Source of the DNA: Gigaspora rosea
Taxonomy: Eukaryota > Glomeromycota > Glomeromycetes > Diversisporales > Gigasporaceae
Length of the DNA: 64,000 bases
Reading direction: 5' to 3'
Assembly: GCA_003550325.1 (NCBI GenBank)
Contig: QKWP01002007.1
Location: forward strand, 29,303-93,302
Shown: positions 45,296 to 55,945 of the stretch, in pieces
Layout: each line of letters opens with the position of its first letter
How positions within the stretch are numbered: position 1 is the first letter of the stretch
Made by a program: the position numbers and the translations under genes
The notes under the pieces: generated by a model
Told to the model about the DNA's origin: nothing
Database searches by the model: none
What the model saw: only the letters and a program-made list of their open reading frames with translations

Positions 45296-46445
45296 TTATT
45301 TTTTATTTTTTTTTAATTCGGCAACCATGCCAGTACTTTATTAGATTTATATAATTAACACTAAAGTTTTATACAAGTTAAGGCTAACGCCTACCTAAAT
45401 TTTAAATACTGACTAACCCGGCTCTTTGTGACTAACGTCCAAATTACCCATGTTTGATCTGCTATAGTAAACTTTAACTTCATATTAAAAGTTCTGTACG
45501 AGGAAATTTAATATATCACTATTTGGTGTTTACGTTCTAACTTATCATGATTGCCTACTTTTTTTCTAAACCTTTTTCTCCAAGCTTCTTGAGCAGAAGG
45601 ATTCGAAATTCCAACTAACTAAGAAAAATAACACATATCAAGAAAATAAAAGGGGAGATAAAAAAGAGGGGTAATACTAAACTATACGAAATTTAAAATA
45701 AATGAAAAAAAAGAAAAAGAGAGGCCGAAGAAAAAGGCAGAAAAAAAAGAAACAATCTATGATAAGTACACTATTATAGCCTGTGCCAGGCATAAACAAA
45801 AACTATATAACAACTGCAACAATTGTATATCTCTATTGTAAAGCTTTGCTTTGAAATTACTAAACCCTTTCGACTAAACATTTCATCTTCTATATCTCTT
45901 TAGCCATAGACATAAGAACCTTGTCACGTGAAGTAGCGAAGTGTTGTCCAAAACAAACACGTGGTTGCATTTTACTGAGTTCGTCCAAAAATGGAAACTG
46001 TAAACAATGTCGATCTTTTATCGGGGGTAAGCTAAATTTCCCACTTTTTCGAAAAAATTTGGAGGAAAAAGAGAGTGGTGCGAAAGTGAAAAAGGAGTCA
46101 CTTGTATCAAACTTGAAGGAGAGTAAGTCCAGAAAACTCATTTTCTTGTTATTCCCCACTGTTTTACCACAGGATACTTCGTCGACGGAGAGAAACTCAT
46201 ATCCCACCAAAATTTCTCGTACAATGGCACTACCTTTTGCCAGTTATCTTGTAAGAAGACGCTTCTGGTTTGCATGCCGAATATACAAAGGAGTCCTCCA
46301 ACACGATTGACCTTTGTAAGAACCGTATTTTTGTGTTATCCTACTATACTTTATGTATAGGCAACTCTCTAACAAGAAAAATTTTTGTTTTCTTCAGTGG
46401 AAAAATTTGGTCCAAGTGATCATCAGAAAGAGTTTACGTGAATTT
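45296..46445 (-). mobile_element. ~1.15-kb retroposon, copy 3 (minus strand), with 20-bp target duplication
   Basis: Reverse complement of copy 1: its 5' end on the minus strand reads AAACTCTTTCTGATGATCAC, and its 3' end reads GGCATGGTTGCCGAATTAAA followed by an A-rich tail. TTTTATATCTATTATTTATT is present at 45276-45295 and 46446-46465. The minus-strand ORF 45890-46210 shares SCGKTVGNNKKMSF with copy 1; the plus-strand ORF overlapping it is a shadow. Confidence 0.85.
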
Positions 46446-46465
46446 TTTTATATCTATTATTTATT

Positions 46466-47775
46466 ATACATTAAATTTTACATTTATTAAATATAAATTT
46501 TTATTTACTTTATTATATATTACATTATATATATTATTATTTTTATATTATTACAAATATTTTAAACTACTTTTGCACTTTCACATCTAATTCTATTACT
46601 ATATACAAAAACTAGCTCTACACATTTATTTTTGCTTATTCCACAGTTAGCTATTATTTTTGCTTTTTTGTTTTTTATTATCGCTTTGGCTATTTCTTTT
46701 GTTTTGGCTATAACCTTTATTTTGCTCTCTTTTTCTAAATACTTACTAAAAATAATAAAGAAGTGAAAAAAAAATAAAAAACCATTTCTCAGAAGTGTTA
46801 TTGTTCTTGCAAATTGCCAAAGAAATCTAATATACTCTTGCAAAGTACCAGAAAGGTTAATGCTAATGTTCTTGTAAAGTGCCAAAAAAATCACAAAGTA
46901 TCAAAGAAGTTAGGAATAAATAAAATAAATTAAAAATTAAAAATAAGTAAAAAAAAACAAATGAAAAAACAAAAAATATAAGCAAACTAATAAAAAAAAT
47001 AAATAAAGCCCCAAATCTTTATTTCTCTAAAGTAAGAGTTCACATTCTTGCAAATTCAGAAATTGCAAAAGCTGGGTTAATGTTTTTGCAAAATGCCAAA
47101 AAAGTTGCAAAGTGCTAAAAAAGTCTGGGTTGGTTTTCTTGCAAAGTGCCAGAAAGTAAGAGTTTTTTTTCTTGCAAAGTGCCAGAATAAAATAATTAAT
47201 AAAACAAATTTAAAAAAAAACAAAAACAAAAAACAAAAACAAATTATATTAAACAAAAAAATAAATAAAGTTCTAACTAAACCTTTATTTATTTAATAAA
47301 ACATTCTTGGAAATTTAGAAATTGTAGAGAAATTAGTTGTATGTTCTTGCAAAGTATCAGAAGTTTGGGTTGGCTTGCACAAGGTTTCAAAAAGTTGTTT
47401 GTTTTCTTGCAAAGGTGTTCTTGTAAAGTGCTGAAATATAAAATAAAAAAAAATTAAAAATAAATAAATAAATAAAAAAACAAAAATAAAAAATAAAATA
47501 AAAACAAAAAAGCAAAAAAAAAAAAGAAATCAAAATAGAAGATCTAATTATAAACAAAGATCTAATCTGATCTTGTAGTACAGAATTTGAACATCATCGA
47601 ACTATTTTAAAAAATTAGACCAATGCATTATCCAGGTTACAGATCTACTGATCTAGCTTGGTTTCCTAGTTCTAAAATATTTCAAAAAAGGTTTGAAATA
47701 TTTTGAAATTACTTTTGAAATATTTCAAAATTACTTTTAAAATATTTCAAAAATTTAATATTTTGAAGATAATTT
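46466..47775. repeat. Degenerate TTCTTGCAAAGTGCCAGAAA repeat field
   Basis: From about 46800 to 47430 the motif TTCTTGCAAAGTGCC(A/G)(A/G)AA recurs roughly ten times at irregular spacing with A-rich fillers. The remainder is AT-rich and the ORFs (for example 46562-46894, 47093-47296) are repeat-derived. Confidence 0.6.
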
Positions 47776-48135
47776 CTATTTGGACACTAGGTGTATTAAC
47801 ACTTAGTTACACAAAACAAATCTAAAAGCCAATCAAAATATTGAATTAAATGCACTTTGTAGATCAACTGCAGATCATTTTTTGTACAACAAAAATAAGC
47901 AAAAAACAAAAAATTAATAATATCTTGAAACTCTGTTTATAAAATCATCTTTGGAGCTCTAATAAAAAAAATTTCTTATGAAATTTTGGTAGAAAAGATG
48001 CCCCTATTCTATCCCAGGCCTTAACCCTAACCCTAATATTAGTAAAAATTTTATTTATTTTATTGTTTATTTGATAAAAATTATTTTATTTACATGTTAC
48101 ACAAATACTTGAATTAGTTTTTTCCTATTTTGAAA
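47776..48135. mobile_element. MITE of the 6605-6963 family
   Basis: TTAGTTACACAAA near the left and TGTTACACAAATACTTGAAT at the right. The interior GGAGCTCTAATAAAAAAAAT, TTTCTTATGAAATTTTGG and CCTTAACCCTAACCCTAAT matches 43917-44241 and 48780-49040. The outer boundaries are uncertain. Confidence 0.5.
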
Positions 48136-48531
48136 TATATTACAAAATTCTTTGTTTATATTATGGTTCATAAGGCCTTATATAAGATTATGCTATTATA
48201 AATTTGCTGATGATATATATTAAAACTTTTTTCAAATAGTTGTGCTTTGAGTTAATTAGAAGCTTTAATATATATATTTATTATATATTCCTAATATTCT
48301 AGCTTAAAAACCATTTCTGAATGAAGTATATCTTAAAGTGAGTAAATTCCAGAGATACACAAGATACTTAAAGCTTTTATTTGTAAAGAGTCTTCTGTAG
48401 TATTATAACATGATTACATTTTTTTAAAAAAAAATTTACTATGTTAGGAGGTAAAAGTACTCTAAACTGTATAAATTCAATTGTATAAAATTGATCAATC
48501 ACAAGCAAGTCCCCTATATTAAATTATACTA
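48136..48531. other. AT-rich spacer, no gene seen
   Basis: No supported feature. Confidence 0.4.
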
Positions 48532-49054
48532 CTGGTGTTCAATACCATATGGGTCTGTGCCTTGAAAATGACCTTACGGGGCTATGTAGATTTTATGAAT
48601 AAAAATTAAAATTTTTACCTATCCAATAATCCAATTCAAGTAAACTTTTTTTTATTTTGTAGAGCTCAGTGAGTTCTACAAAATAAAAAAATGGTCATAT
48701 GAATTGGATTGCTGGATAGCTAGAAATTTTAATTTTTATTCATAAAATCTACACAGTTCCATAAGGTCATTTTCAAGGCACAGACCCCATATATATTTTG
48801 GTCAATCAAAATCATGAAATTTGTGTGACATAAAGATCGGGCATAACACAAATTTTTGGGGTTTTTTTCAAAAATCTGTTATATCAAAAAATTTTGTTTA
48901 AGAAACCAATTTTCATGTTTTAACAAAAAAATTTCTAGCAAAATTTTAGTATATATTAATGCCCTACCAAGCCTTAACACAAACCCTAACCCTAACTCTA
49001 ATGGCAAAAAAATTTTTGCATATTATAATTTGTGTTACTGGTGTTGAACACCAC
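48532..49054. mobile_element. MITE with GGTGTTGAACACC ends, containing a nested hairpin
   Basis: CTGGTGTTCAATACCA at the left and TGGTGTTGAACACCA at the right; each end is itself palindromic. The right half carries the 6605-family interior (GTGACATAAAGATC, AAATTTCTAGCAAAATTTTA, ACCCTAACCCTAAC). The hairpin 48551-48788 is inserted near the left end. Confidence 0.6.
48551..48788. mobile_element. Nested hairpin MITE (GGGTCTGTGCCTTGAAAATG ends)
   Basis: GGGTCTGTGCCTTGAAAATG at the left and CATTTTCAAGGCACAGACCC at the right are exact inverses. The arms continue with ATTTTATGAATAAAAATT / AATTTTTATTCATAAAAT and CCAATTCA / TGAATTGG, with a loop around AGAGCTCAGTGAGTTCT. Confidence 0.85.
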
Positions 49055-49206
49055 ATATATATTGTATATTTATATGTGATTTTATAGAAGGAAATTTTAT
49101 ATTGGTATATATTATATAATTGGTTAACAAAAAATGTAATAGTGACTATAAGGCAATTGTGCCTATATAGAGATATAAATAATACTAGAAAAACAGGAAC
49201 TGTTAA

Positions 49207-49435
49207 TGTCCGGAGCTATTAAATAAGTAATGATTTTTTTTTTTATATACATCTCAACAACCAATCATATTTGGTAATTTGCGAACAGACAAACGGACAT
49301 GATCAGCATTGAGCTCTAGAACATGTAATAGGCCACGTAATGTACATCACAAGCATGCACAAAAATGTAGGTCCCTACTATGCTCCGGACAAAAATGTAG
49401 GTCCTCCGCTACGCTCCGGACAATAAAAAAGGTTG
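49207..49435. repeat. TCCGGAGC-motif repeat related to 28515-28735
   Basis: TAATGTCCGGAGCTATTAAA at the left; two direct copies of (G)CTCCGGACAAAAATGTAGGT / CTACGCTCCGGACAATAAAA at the right. ACAGACAAACGGACATGATC is the inverse of the GTCCGTCTGTCC wording at 28568. Confidence 0.55.
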
Positions 49436-51420
49436 GTAAAAATAAAATTATGATTATATTGATTTTGTAACTATAGATGAGGTGACTATAGAGGGGGGAT
49501 GACAGTACATATTTTAATTCTAATCTAATCCTAATTTTTTTTTAAAAAAAATTATTATAACTAGCTGATATCACCCGGGTGAAAATTAGTCTTATTTTTT
49601 AAATTTAATGTTTGAAAAGTTTTTCGAGGTATAAAATATTTACTTAGAGCACCACATTTATACAAATAACGTATGCATAGCACTGTATATAATACTATAA
49701 ATACATTTTAGTAAAAATATCCTCTATATAGTATTATAAAAATTTATATACATTATCGTTATTTTTATTGCATTATAAAAAATTTACATATAAATTATTT
49801 ATTGTTAATCGCTAATATCGTTTTATAGTACAGTACTATGAATATATACGCAAGTCAATTCTAACCATGCTTAGATATACCCTAAATATATGTTAATATC
49901 AACAAGTTTTTGATTCAATCTATATATAAACAAATTTTTTTTTTAGAAAAAAAAAAGAACTTATCAAATTTGTTAACAAATAACCTTTTTTAAAAAAAGA
50001 ATTAACGCAATCAGTGCTACGTTTCTTTTTAAAAATTCATTATGCGAAAAAAAACTTAACATAAACATGGCATCGTATGATTTAAATCTTTGGTGGTCAT
50101 GCCAAAAAAAATAAATATTTTAGGATACACTTAAAAGTCCAAAAAAGTAAAATGTTGGAATATCAAGACCTAAGGAAGACGGAAGTAACCCTAGGTAAAC
50201 TTGTGTCCCAAATTAATAGTTAATAGTCAATAAAAAATTACGTCTTTATTTCGTCTAAATCAAAACAATTATATAATATATATGTATGAAACAGGGGGCA
50301 CTATATATATATAAATTGTTGTGCAAAATACAGTATTTGTGATTCGGCGGTAATAATGTCACAAATTCCGATACTAAAAGGGTTAAAACTTTGCTAATTT
50401 TTGCTATTCATACATTTTCATTGATTCCGATAAGATATATCTGTGTTTGTCTGTATTTATTAAATATTTCACATTTTTGGGTCGGGGGCGTTCTGCCATC
50501 TTTTTGGGCGTCTAAGAAAAGCCACCGTAAAGTTTTTAAAGAATTTACCGGCAAAAAACTGATTAGAAAACTTCTAGCTTTACTCGTAATTGAATGCACG
50601 GAAACCCCCATAAGTGTGTAACCTTCCAACACAAAGCTTTTTTGTCTAATCTGGTAAGATAAAGTAACGCGCACCAAAGAACTCCCAGGGAAGGAATCAC
50701 TAATAATAACTTAGCTTTATGGGGTTAAGGTTTGAACATCCGATTTGGGGGATTACCAAAAAAGGAAAATAGCCTTTGCTTAAATCTCAATAACGATGTA
50801 ATGTAGATCACAGAAGCATTCAATTTCTTTTGTTTTTAAAAAATCAAAACGGAACGTTCATATATGTATGACAGTTTTGTTCTTTAAGAAGCACTCGATT
50901 TCTTTTATAAAAATCAAAGCGGAAATATATGTATGACAGTTTGTTCTTTAAGCACGTACGTACGTACGTATACATTATGATCAGTTATTTTTCTGTTCGA
51001 AAGTCCGTACGTACGTACGTTACGTCCATTTTTTTTCTGTGCATACGTAGTACAATTTCTCAAGTTCATTGTTTTCCAATAAAAAATTGCAAGCTTATTT
51101 TCAATAATTCATTAATTGCTTGTTCTGAACACCTTTATATTGATAAATTAGTACTAACCGTTTCAAGAGAAATTAATAGATAAATAAAATGCATTCTTCT
51201 CGAGGTAAATAATATCTTGGACAATTTTCTTTACAGATTATCATTAGTGAATATTTTGATCACATATATAATTTAAATAGCAAACAAGTTTAATCAACAA
51301 GAACCGCATTCCCCAAAGAGTAATAATTATTTGGTAATATATACACATTATAATTATTTCTTTTAAATTAATTATTTACAAATCAAAAATTATCTTAAAC
51401 GATAGCACCTTAACAAATTT
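49436..51420. promoter_or_regulatory. Upstream region of the TPR gene
   Basis: AT-rich until about 50040, then notably less biased and non-repetitive to 51060. Two overlapping ORFs on opposite strands (50391-50621 plus, 50408-50677 minus) cover one patch here; neither has recognisable motifs and at most one could be real. The CGTACGTACGTACGTA microsatellites at 50954-50971 and 51005-51023 lie 400-470 bp upstream of the ATG. I could not identify a defined core promoter. Confidence 0.35.
50954..51023. repeat. Two (ACGT)n microsatellites upstream of the TPR gene
   Basis: ACGTACGTACGTACGTA at 50954 and CCGTACGTACGTACGTTACG at 51004, separated by about 33 nt. TATGTATGACAGTTTGTTC-type sequence is also duplicated just upstream (50865 and 50929). 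Confidence 0.85.
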
Positions 51421-53997
51421 ATGGATCTCTTAACCATTAACAATTATTCTCGATCACAAAATGGATTAAACCACCAAAATGTGGTCGATCCTTCACCTTT
51501 TAGTCGATCTTATGGATTCTCTATAAAGATTCCTAAAAAATTTCATCCAACAAAACAAAAAGCCAATAAAGCTTTAAAATCTAAAAGTTTTGAAGATGTT
51601 ATCAAATATTCAACAGAATTTCTTGATAAATATCCTAATAGTTATAGTATAAGATGCGATCGAAGTGAAGCATATATTAATTTGAAGGAATATGAAAATG
51701 CAAGACGAGATCTAGATGCAGCCATACGATACAAGCCAAAGAAAGAACGTGGATATTATCTTCGTGGCATGGTCCATGATAAACTAAATAACTCTCATGA
51801 TTCAATAAGAGATCTTAGTAGAGCTATTAAAATTAAATTTGATGATCATTTAACATTAGAAGCATTAAAAATATGTGCCAAACATCATAGGGACCTTGGA
51901 AATTTTAATGATGCAATAGAAAATCTTGATTCTGCATTGCAATTAGATGGACATGATGTTTGGGCGTTGCAAACTAGAGGAACAATGTTTTTTGAGAATG
52001 GATTGCATAAATTAGCATTAAAAGATTTAACAGCTCTGCTTAAAGTTGAGGGAACAAATATTGAAGCTTTGCAATTAAGAGGGTCATTATATATGAAATC
52101 AAAACGCTATGATAGTGCATTAAATGATTTCAATAAAGCATTACAATTAAAACCTAATCTACTTACTTCATTGGCTAATCGATCAAAGATATTCAGAATA
52201 CAAAAACGTTATGTAGATGCATTGGCTGATATTGAAAAATATATGAAATTGGGTGGTGAATTAAATGCTTCAGTACTTAAAAACCGAGGATTAGTGTATC
52301 GTGGATTGGCAAGATCTAAAGAGGCTTTGACAGATTTTACTGCAGCATTGCAGAGAGAAAAGAAAGGCTCAATTTTTAGGCATCGAGCTCATACGTATAG
52401 GACTCTGAGACAGTATCAAGAAGCATTATATGATTTAGATCAAGCAATAGAAATTAACAAATCAGATAAAGAAGCTATTGCAATGCGTAATCAGATTTAT
52501 ACACAACTTAATAGGTAATTACATTATTATAATAAAAATAATTTACTTTGTTGTATACTTGATTGTTAATATTAATTTTATATTAGATTTGATGATGCAT
52601 TGAAAGGATTAACAATGTCATTACTAGTAACACCAGATGATGTTAATGCTCTTGCGGATCGCGGTACAGTTTATTATGCGATGGGTGAATCAAACGATGC
52701 AATGGTTGACCTTAACAAGGCCTTATCAATAAATTCAAATCACGTATCTGCATTATTAATTCGTGCTAAAGTATATCGATCCCAAAAGGAGTACAATTTG
52801 GCATTAAATGATCTTAACAAAGCAATCAAAACTGACTCATCTAAATCACGATTATATCGAAACAGAGGAAAAGTATATACTTTAATGAAAAGTTATACAA
52901 ATGCTTGTAAAGATTTAGATGTGTCCTTAGCAATGGAGAAACATTCTTCTGCGTTGCGTTATAGAGGTCAAGCATTATCAATGCTAGGTAGATATGATGA
53001 AGCAATTTCAGATTTTGATAAAGTATTAGAAATAAAATCTAATTCAGCAGATGCATACCATGATCGTGGCGAAACATTTTACAAACTTGAGAAATTCACA
53101 AAAGCACTTGAAGATTTAAATAAATCATTGGAAATTAAAGAGAATGCAATATCATTTGAATTACGAGCAGCTATACACGAAAAACTTGGAAATTGTCAAG
53201 AAGCTTGTATAGATTTGAACAGAGTTTTACAATTAACACCTGATAATCTCGAGATTTTATTAAAACGAGCAATTTTATGTGAACGACTTAAAGAGTACCA
53301 AGAATGTTTAGATGATTGGACATCTATTTTGAAACTTAAACCAAATGACATTCAGGCACTTCAAAATAGAGGAAAGATATTTATGAAATTATGTAGATAT
53401 GAAGAAGCTAAATCAGATTTTGATCAAGTATTGAAACTTGATTCACAAAATATTGAAATTATAGCATTGAAAGCAGAAATTTTAAAAGAGCAAAATAAAT
53501 ATGATGAAGCAATCAAAGAATTAACTGATGCGATAAATCAATTTGGAAATAAATGTCATTTGCTTGCAATACGTGGAGGAGTTTATATGATGAAAAAAGA
53601 ATATAACGAATCTTTACAGGATTTGAATGGAGCTTTGGACATTGAATATAATTCATCTGATGATTCGCAAAGTCTAAAAGAATTGGGTTTTACAAGTAAT
53701 TCTTTAAACTTTTTAGATAATGATGAGAAAGTGGATGTGAAAGAGGAGATAGTTCCTTCCATTAATAATTATACCAAATCACATGTTTTAGCATTGTGTT
53801 ACCGTGGCTCTGTGTACAGAAATAGGAATGATTATGATAAGGCATTAATAGATTTGAATACGGTTTTGACTAATGATCCGAATAATACCTTTGCACTTTA
53901 TGAACGAAGTTCTATTTTTAGAGATACAAAACGATTCGATGAAGCTTGGATGGACATTGAAAGAGCTTTAAAGTTAGATGCTGATGTGGATGCGTGA
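51421..53997 (+). CDS. TPR-repeat protein (2 exons, 834 aa, 22 TPR units)
   Basis: Exons 51421-52514 and 52587-53997, joined across a 72-nt GT-AG intron that falls inside TPR unit 10 (NR|FDDAL). Residues 1-40 are a Ser/Asn-rich leader without TPRs. From residue 41 the protein is a continuous series of 34-residue tetratricopeptide units with the usual W/L-G/Y-A-F-A-P pattern, for example SLYMKSKRYDSALNDFNKAL and KIFMKLCRYEEAKSDFDQVL. A roughly 40-residue acidic, Ser-rich insert separates units 20 and 21. No signal peptide, membrane segment or catalytic domain. TPR superhelices bind protein partners, so a scaffold or co-chaperone-like role is inferred; the partner is unknown. The start is the first ATG of the long frame and is preceded by AT-rich sequence. 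The end, TGA, is directly after unit 22. It is not linked to the kinases by orientation or spacing. Confidence 0.9.
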
Positions 53998-54029
53998 TAT
54001 TAAAAGTTTAAAAGATTAAATGTCCTAGG

Positions 54030-54199
54030 TGGTTTTACTAATGATCCGAATAACACCTTTGCACTTTATTGAACGAAGTTCTCTTTTAGAGATACAAAAC
54101 GATTCGTTGAAGCTCGGATGAACATTGTGAAAGAGCTTTAAAGTTAGATGTTGAGATGGACGCATGATGTTAAAAGTTTAAAAGATTAATGTCCTAGGT
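54030..54199 (+). pseudogene. Decayed tandem copy of the TPR gene 3' end
   Basis: GTTTTACTAATGATCCGAAT, ACCTTTGCACTTTAT, TTAGAGATACAAAACGATTC, GAGCTTTAAAGTTAGATG and TAAAAGTTTAAAAGATTAA repeat 53864-54026 in order, including the 3' UTR, and both copies end at TGTCCTAGGT. The copy has gained and lost single bases (for example TTATTGAACG for TTATGAACG), so it cannot encode TPR unit 22 in frame. Confidence 0.85.
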
Positions 54200-54838
54200 A
54201 ATGCCTGGATTGATATGAAGGTTGGTGTTGAAATCTAAGATATTAATGATTATCTTTAATATGATTAGTTGGGATTTGGAAAATGAATTATTGAATATTA
54301 ATATATTTTGTAATACAAAAATTGCAAAACGTATGATTTTTAAAATATGTCCAGCTTTTAATTTCATATAAAAGCTAACTTAAAAAAAATTTTTCCAAAA
54401 GTTTAATCTGGCTTGGTTATACCCACATGATCACATCATGTAGATCAATGGTTGTGATTATTGAAAAAACTAAATAAAAAATTTCATATTCATATTATAA
54501 AATAAAACTTAAGAAATAGTAAAAATTTTTAACTTGTCAATCTTATGTTAACACGAATCACATTTATATTAGCCGTGTTGCTAAAAAATTTACTACAAGG
54601 ACCAACAAATGATAAGTTTTGTTTTAAATCTGATGCAATATAAGATAATTTGTTTTATTTCATTTGTACAATTGTGTAAAATTTCTTGCATTAAGATCAT
54701 ATTCATATATATTACACAATTAAGATATGGTTCCATGCTAATAATTCACGATAGAATTAAAAATATAATTTACATTTAAGTGCTAAAATGAAAATAATTA
54801 AAGATAAGGGCCTAAATTTATCGTAATAATTAAAGAAA
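54200..54838. other. AT-rich spacer, no gene seen
   Basis: No supported feature. Confidence 0.4.
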
Positions 54839-55050
54839 AAATGCATTTGTCACCCCCGCGACTGTCACGGGCAATAAGGCCATTAAAGTAAAGTTAGAGT
54901 TAGGGTCAAGATTATTAGGTCAAGATTAATACAGAATTGTGAGAGGATCATTTTTTGTTAGAAGCGCAATAGGTATTATCTTAGTAAAGTTTTGAGTTAT
55001 AAATAAACCCGTGACAAAAAACTGTGTCGCGGGGGGCGACAAATACATTC
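54839..55050. mobile_element. MITE with ATGCATTTGTCACCCCCGCG ends
   Basis: AATGCATTTGTCACCCCCGC at the left, inverted as GCGGGGGGCGACAAATACATT at the right, and a second inverted pair GTCACGGG / CCCGTGAC just inside. The interior GTTAGAGTTAGGGTCAAGAT, TTTTTTGTTAGAAGCGCAAT is shared with 24160-24300. Confidence 0.75.
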
Positions 55051-55216
55051 CTCCTTAATTAAATTGCAAGGTTTTGACATTTTATAATTATATAAATGTA
55101 ATTTTCTTTTGACGGCTAGACGTGTTACTTTTTAATAAGTATTACATTTATTCTCTTAGCGTCTTATAATTTAACTTTCTCTACGTGTAAAAGTTTGAGT
55201 TTTTGCAATTCGTAGT

Positions 55217-55894
55217 AGGGTGTCCAGGATTATGCGAAAGAATTTACCAAATTTTCGCATCGCATATGCATAATTCGACAAAAAAGCACCCAGATCACGT
55301 GGCTGAATATGATTGGTTGTTGAGAGACGTTAATTTCATTTGGGGGATGGCTAAAGCCATGTACCCACGTGATTTTTTAAAATTTTAGCTAAAATTCATA
55401 TCAGAGACTGTTTAGCATTAGGGTCGGGGTTAGGGTTAAAACCAATATAAGTAAAATTACCTTCCTGCTATTTTTTATTAATGGCCCAAGGTAGGTTTAG
55501 AATGCCATTTTTATGTTCTTGCATTTTTTTTGTTTTTTTGACTTCTTCGGGCTGATCCGTGTAAACAAAATTTCGCGCCTCCGTTTGGTTGATTTACACG
55601 AAAATGTCACGTGGGTACATGGCTTTAGACGACCCCTTCATTTGGCAATATTCGGCAATACTTAATTTGTAATTTGGGTGGGTGGCTGTAAGTAAATTCC
55701 GAAAAGTTCCGATATAGAAATTTTCAGCAAGTGTCCGAAAAATTCCGAAGAATAGAACTAATTACATATAGTGTACAATAAAAAAATCGCATAATCGATC
55801 GCATAATTTTAAATTTATTTCGCATCCATCGCATAATCAACCTCAGTTCGCCTGTATAATTTACCTCATCGCATCGCATAATCCTGGACACCCT
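55217..55894. mobile_element. Element with AGGGTGTCCAGGATTATGCG ends, containing a nested MITE
   Basis: AGGGTGTCCAGGATTATGCG at the left and CGCATAATCCTGGACACCCT at the right are exact inverses. CGTAGT lies outside both ends, directly at the left and offset by a few bases at the right, so the target duplication is uncertain. The nested element 55351-55628 occupies the middle. Repeated CATCGCATAAT wording fills the right half. Confidence 0.75.
55351..55628. mobile_element. Nested MITE with CTAAAGCCATGTACCCACGTGA ends
   Basis: CTAAAGCCATGTACCCACGT at the left is inverted as ACGTGGGTACATGGCTTTAG at the right. The interior GGTCGGGGTTAGGGTT, GGGCTGATCCG recalls 38362-38684. GGATGGCTAAAGCC also occurs at 58451-58466, marking another family fragment. 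Confidence 0.75.
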
Positions 55895-55945
55895 AGGTCG
55901 TAGTTTTGCACATCACGTGATGATCTGCACCTAATTTAGGTGGAC

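Noticed and set aside
50391..50677. Overlapping ORFs on opposite strands upstream of the TPR gene
   Set aside because: Neither shows motifs, conserved texture or splice context. They are kept only as a note in the upstream-region entry.
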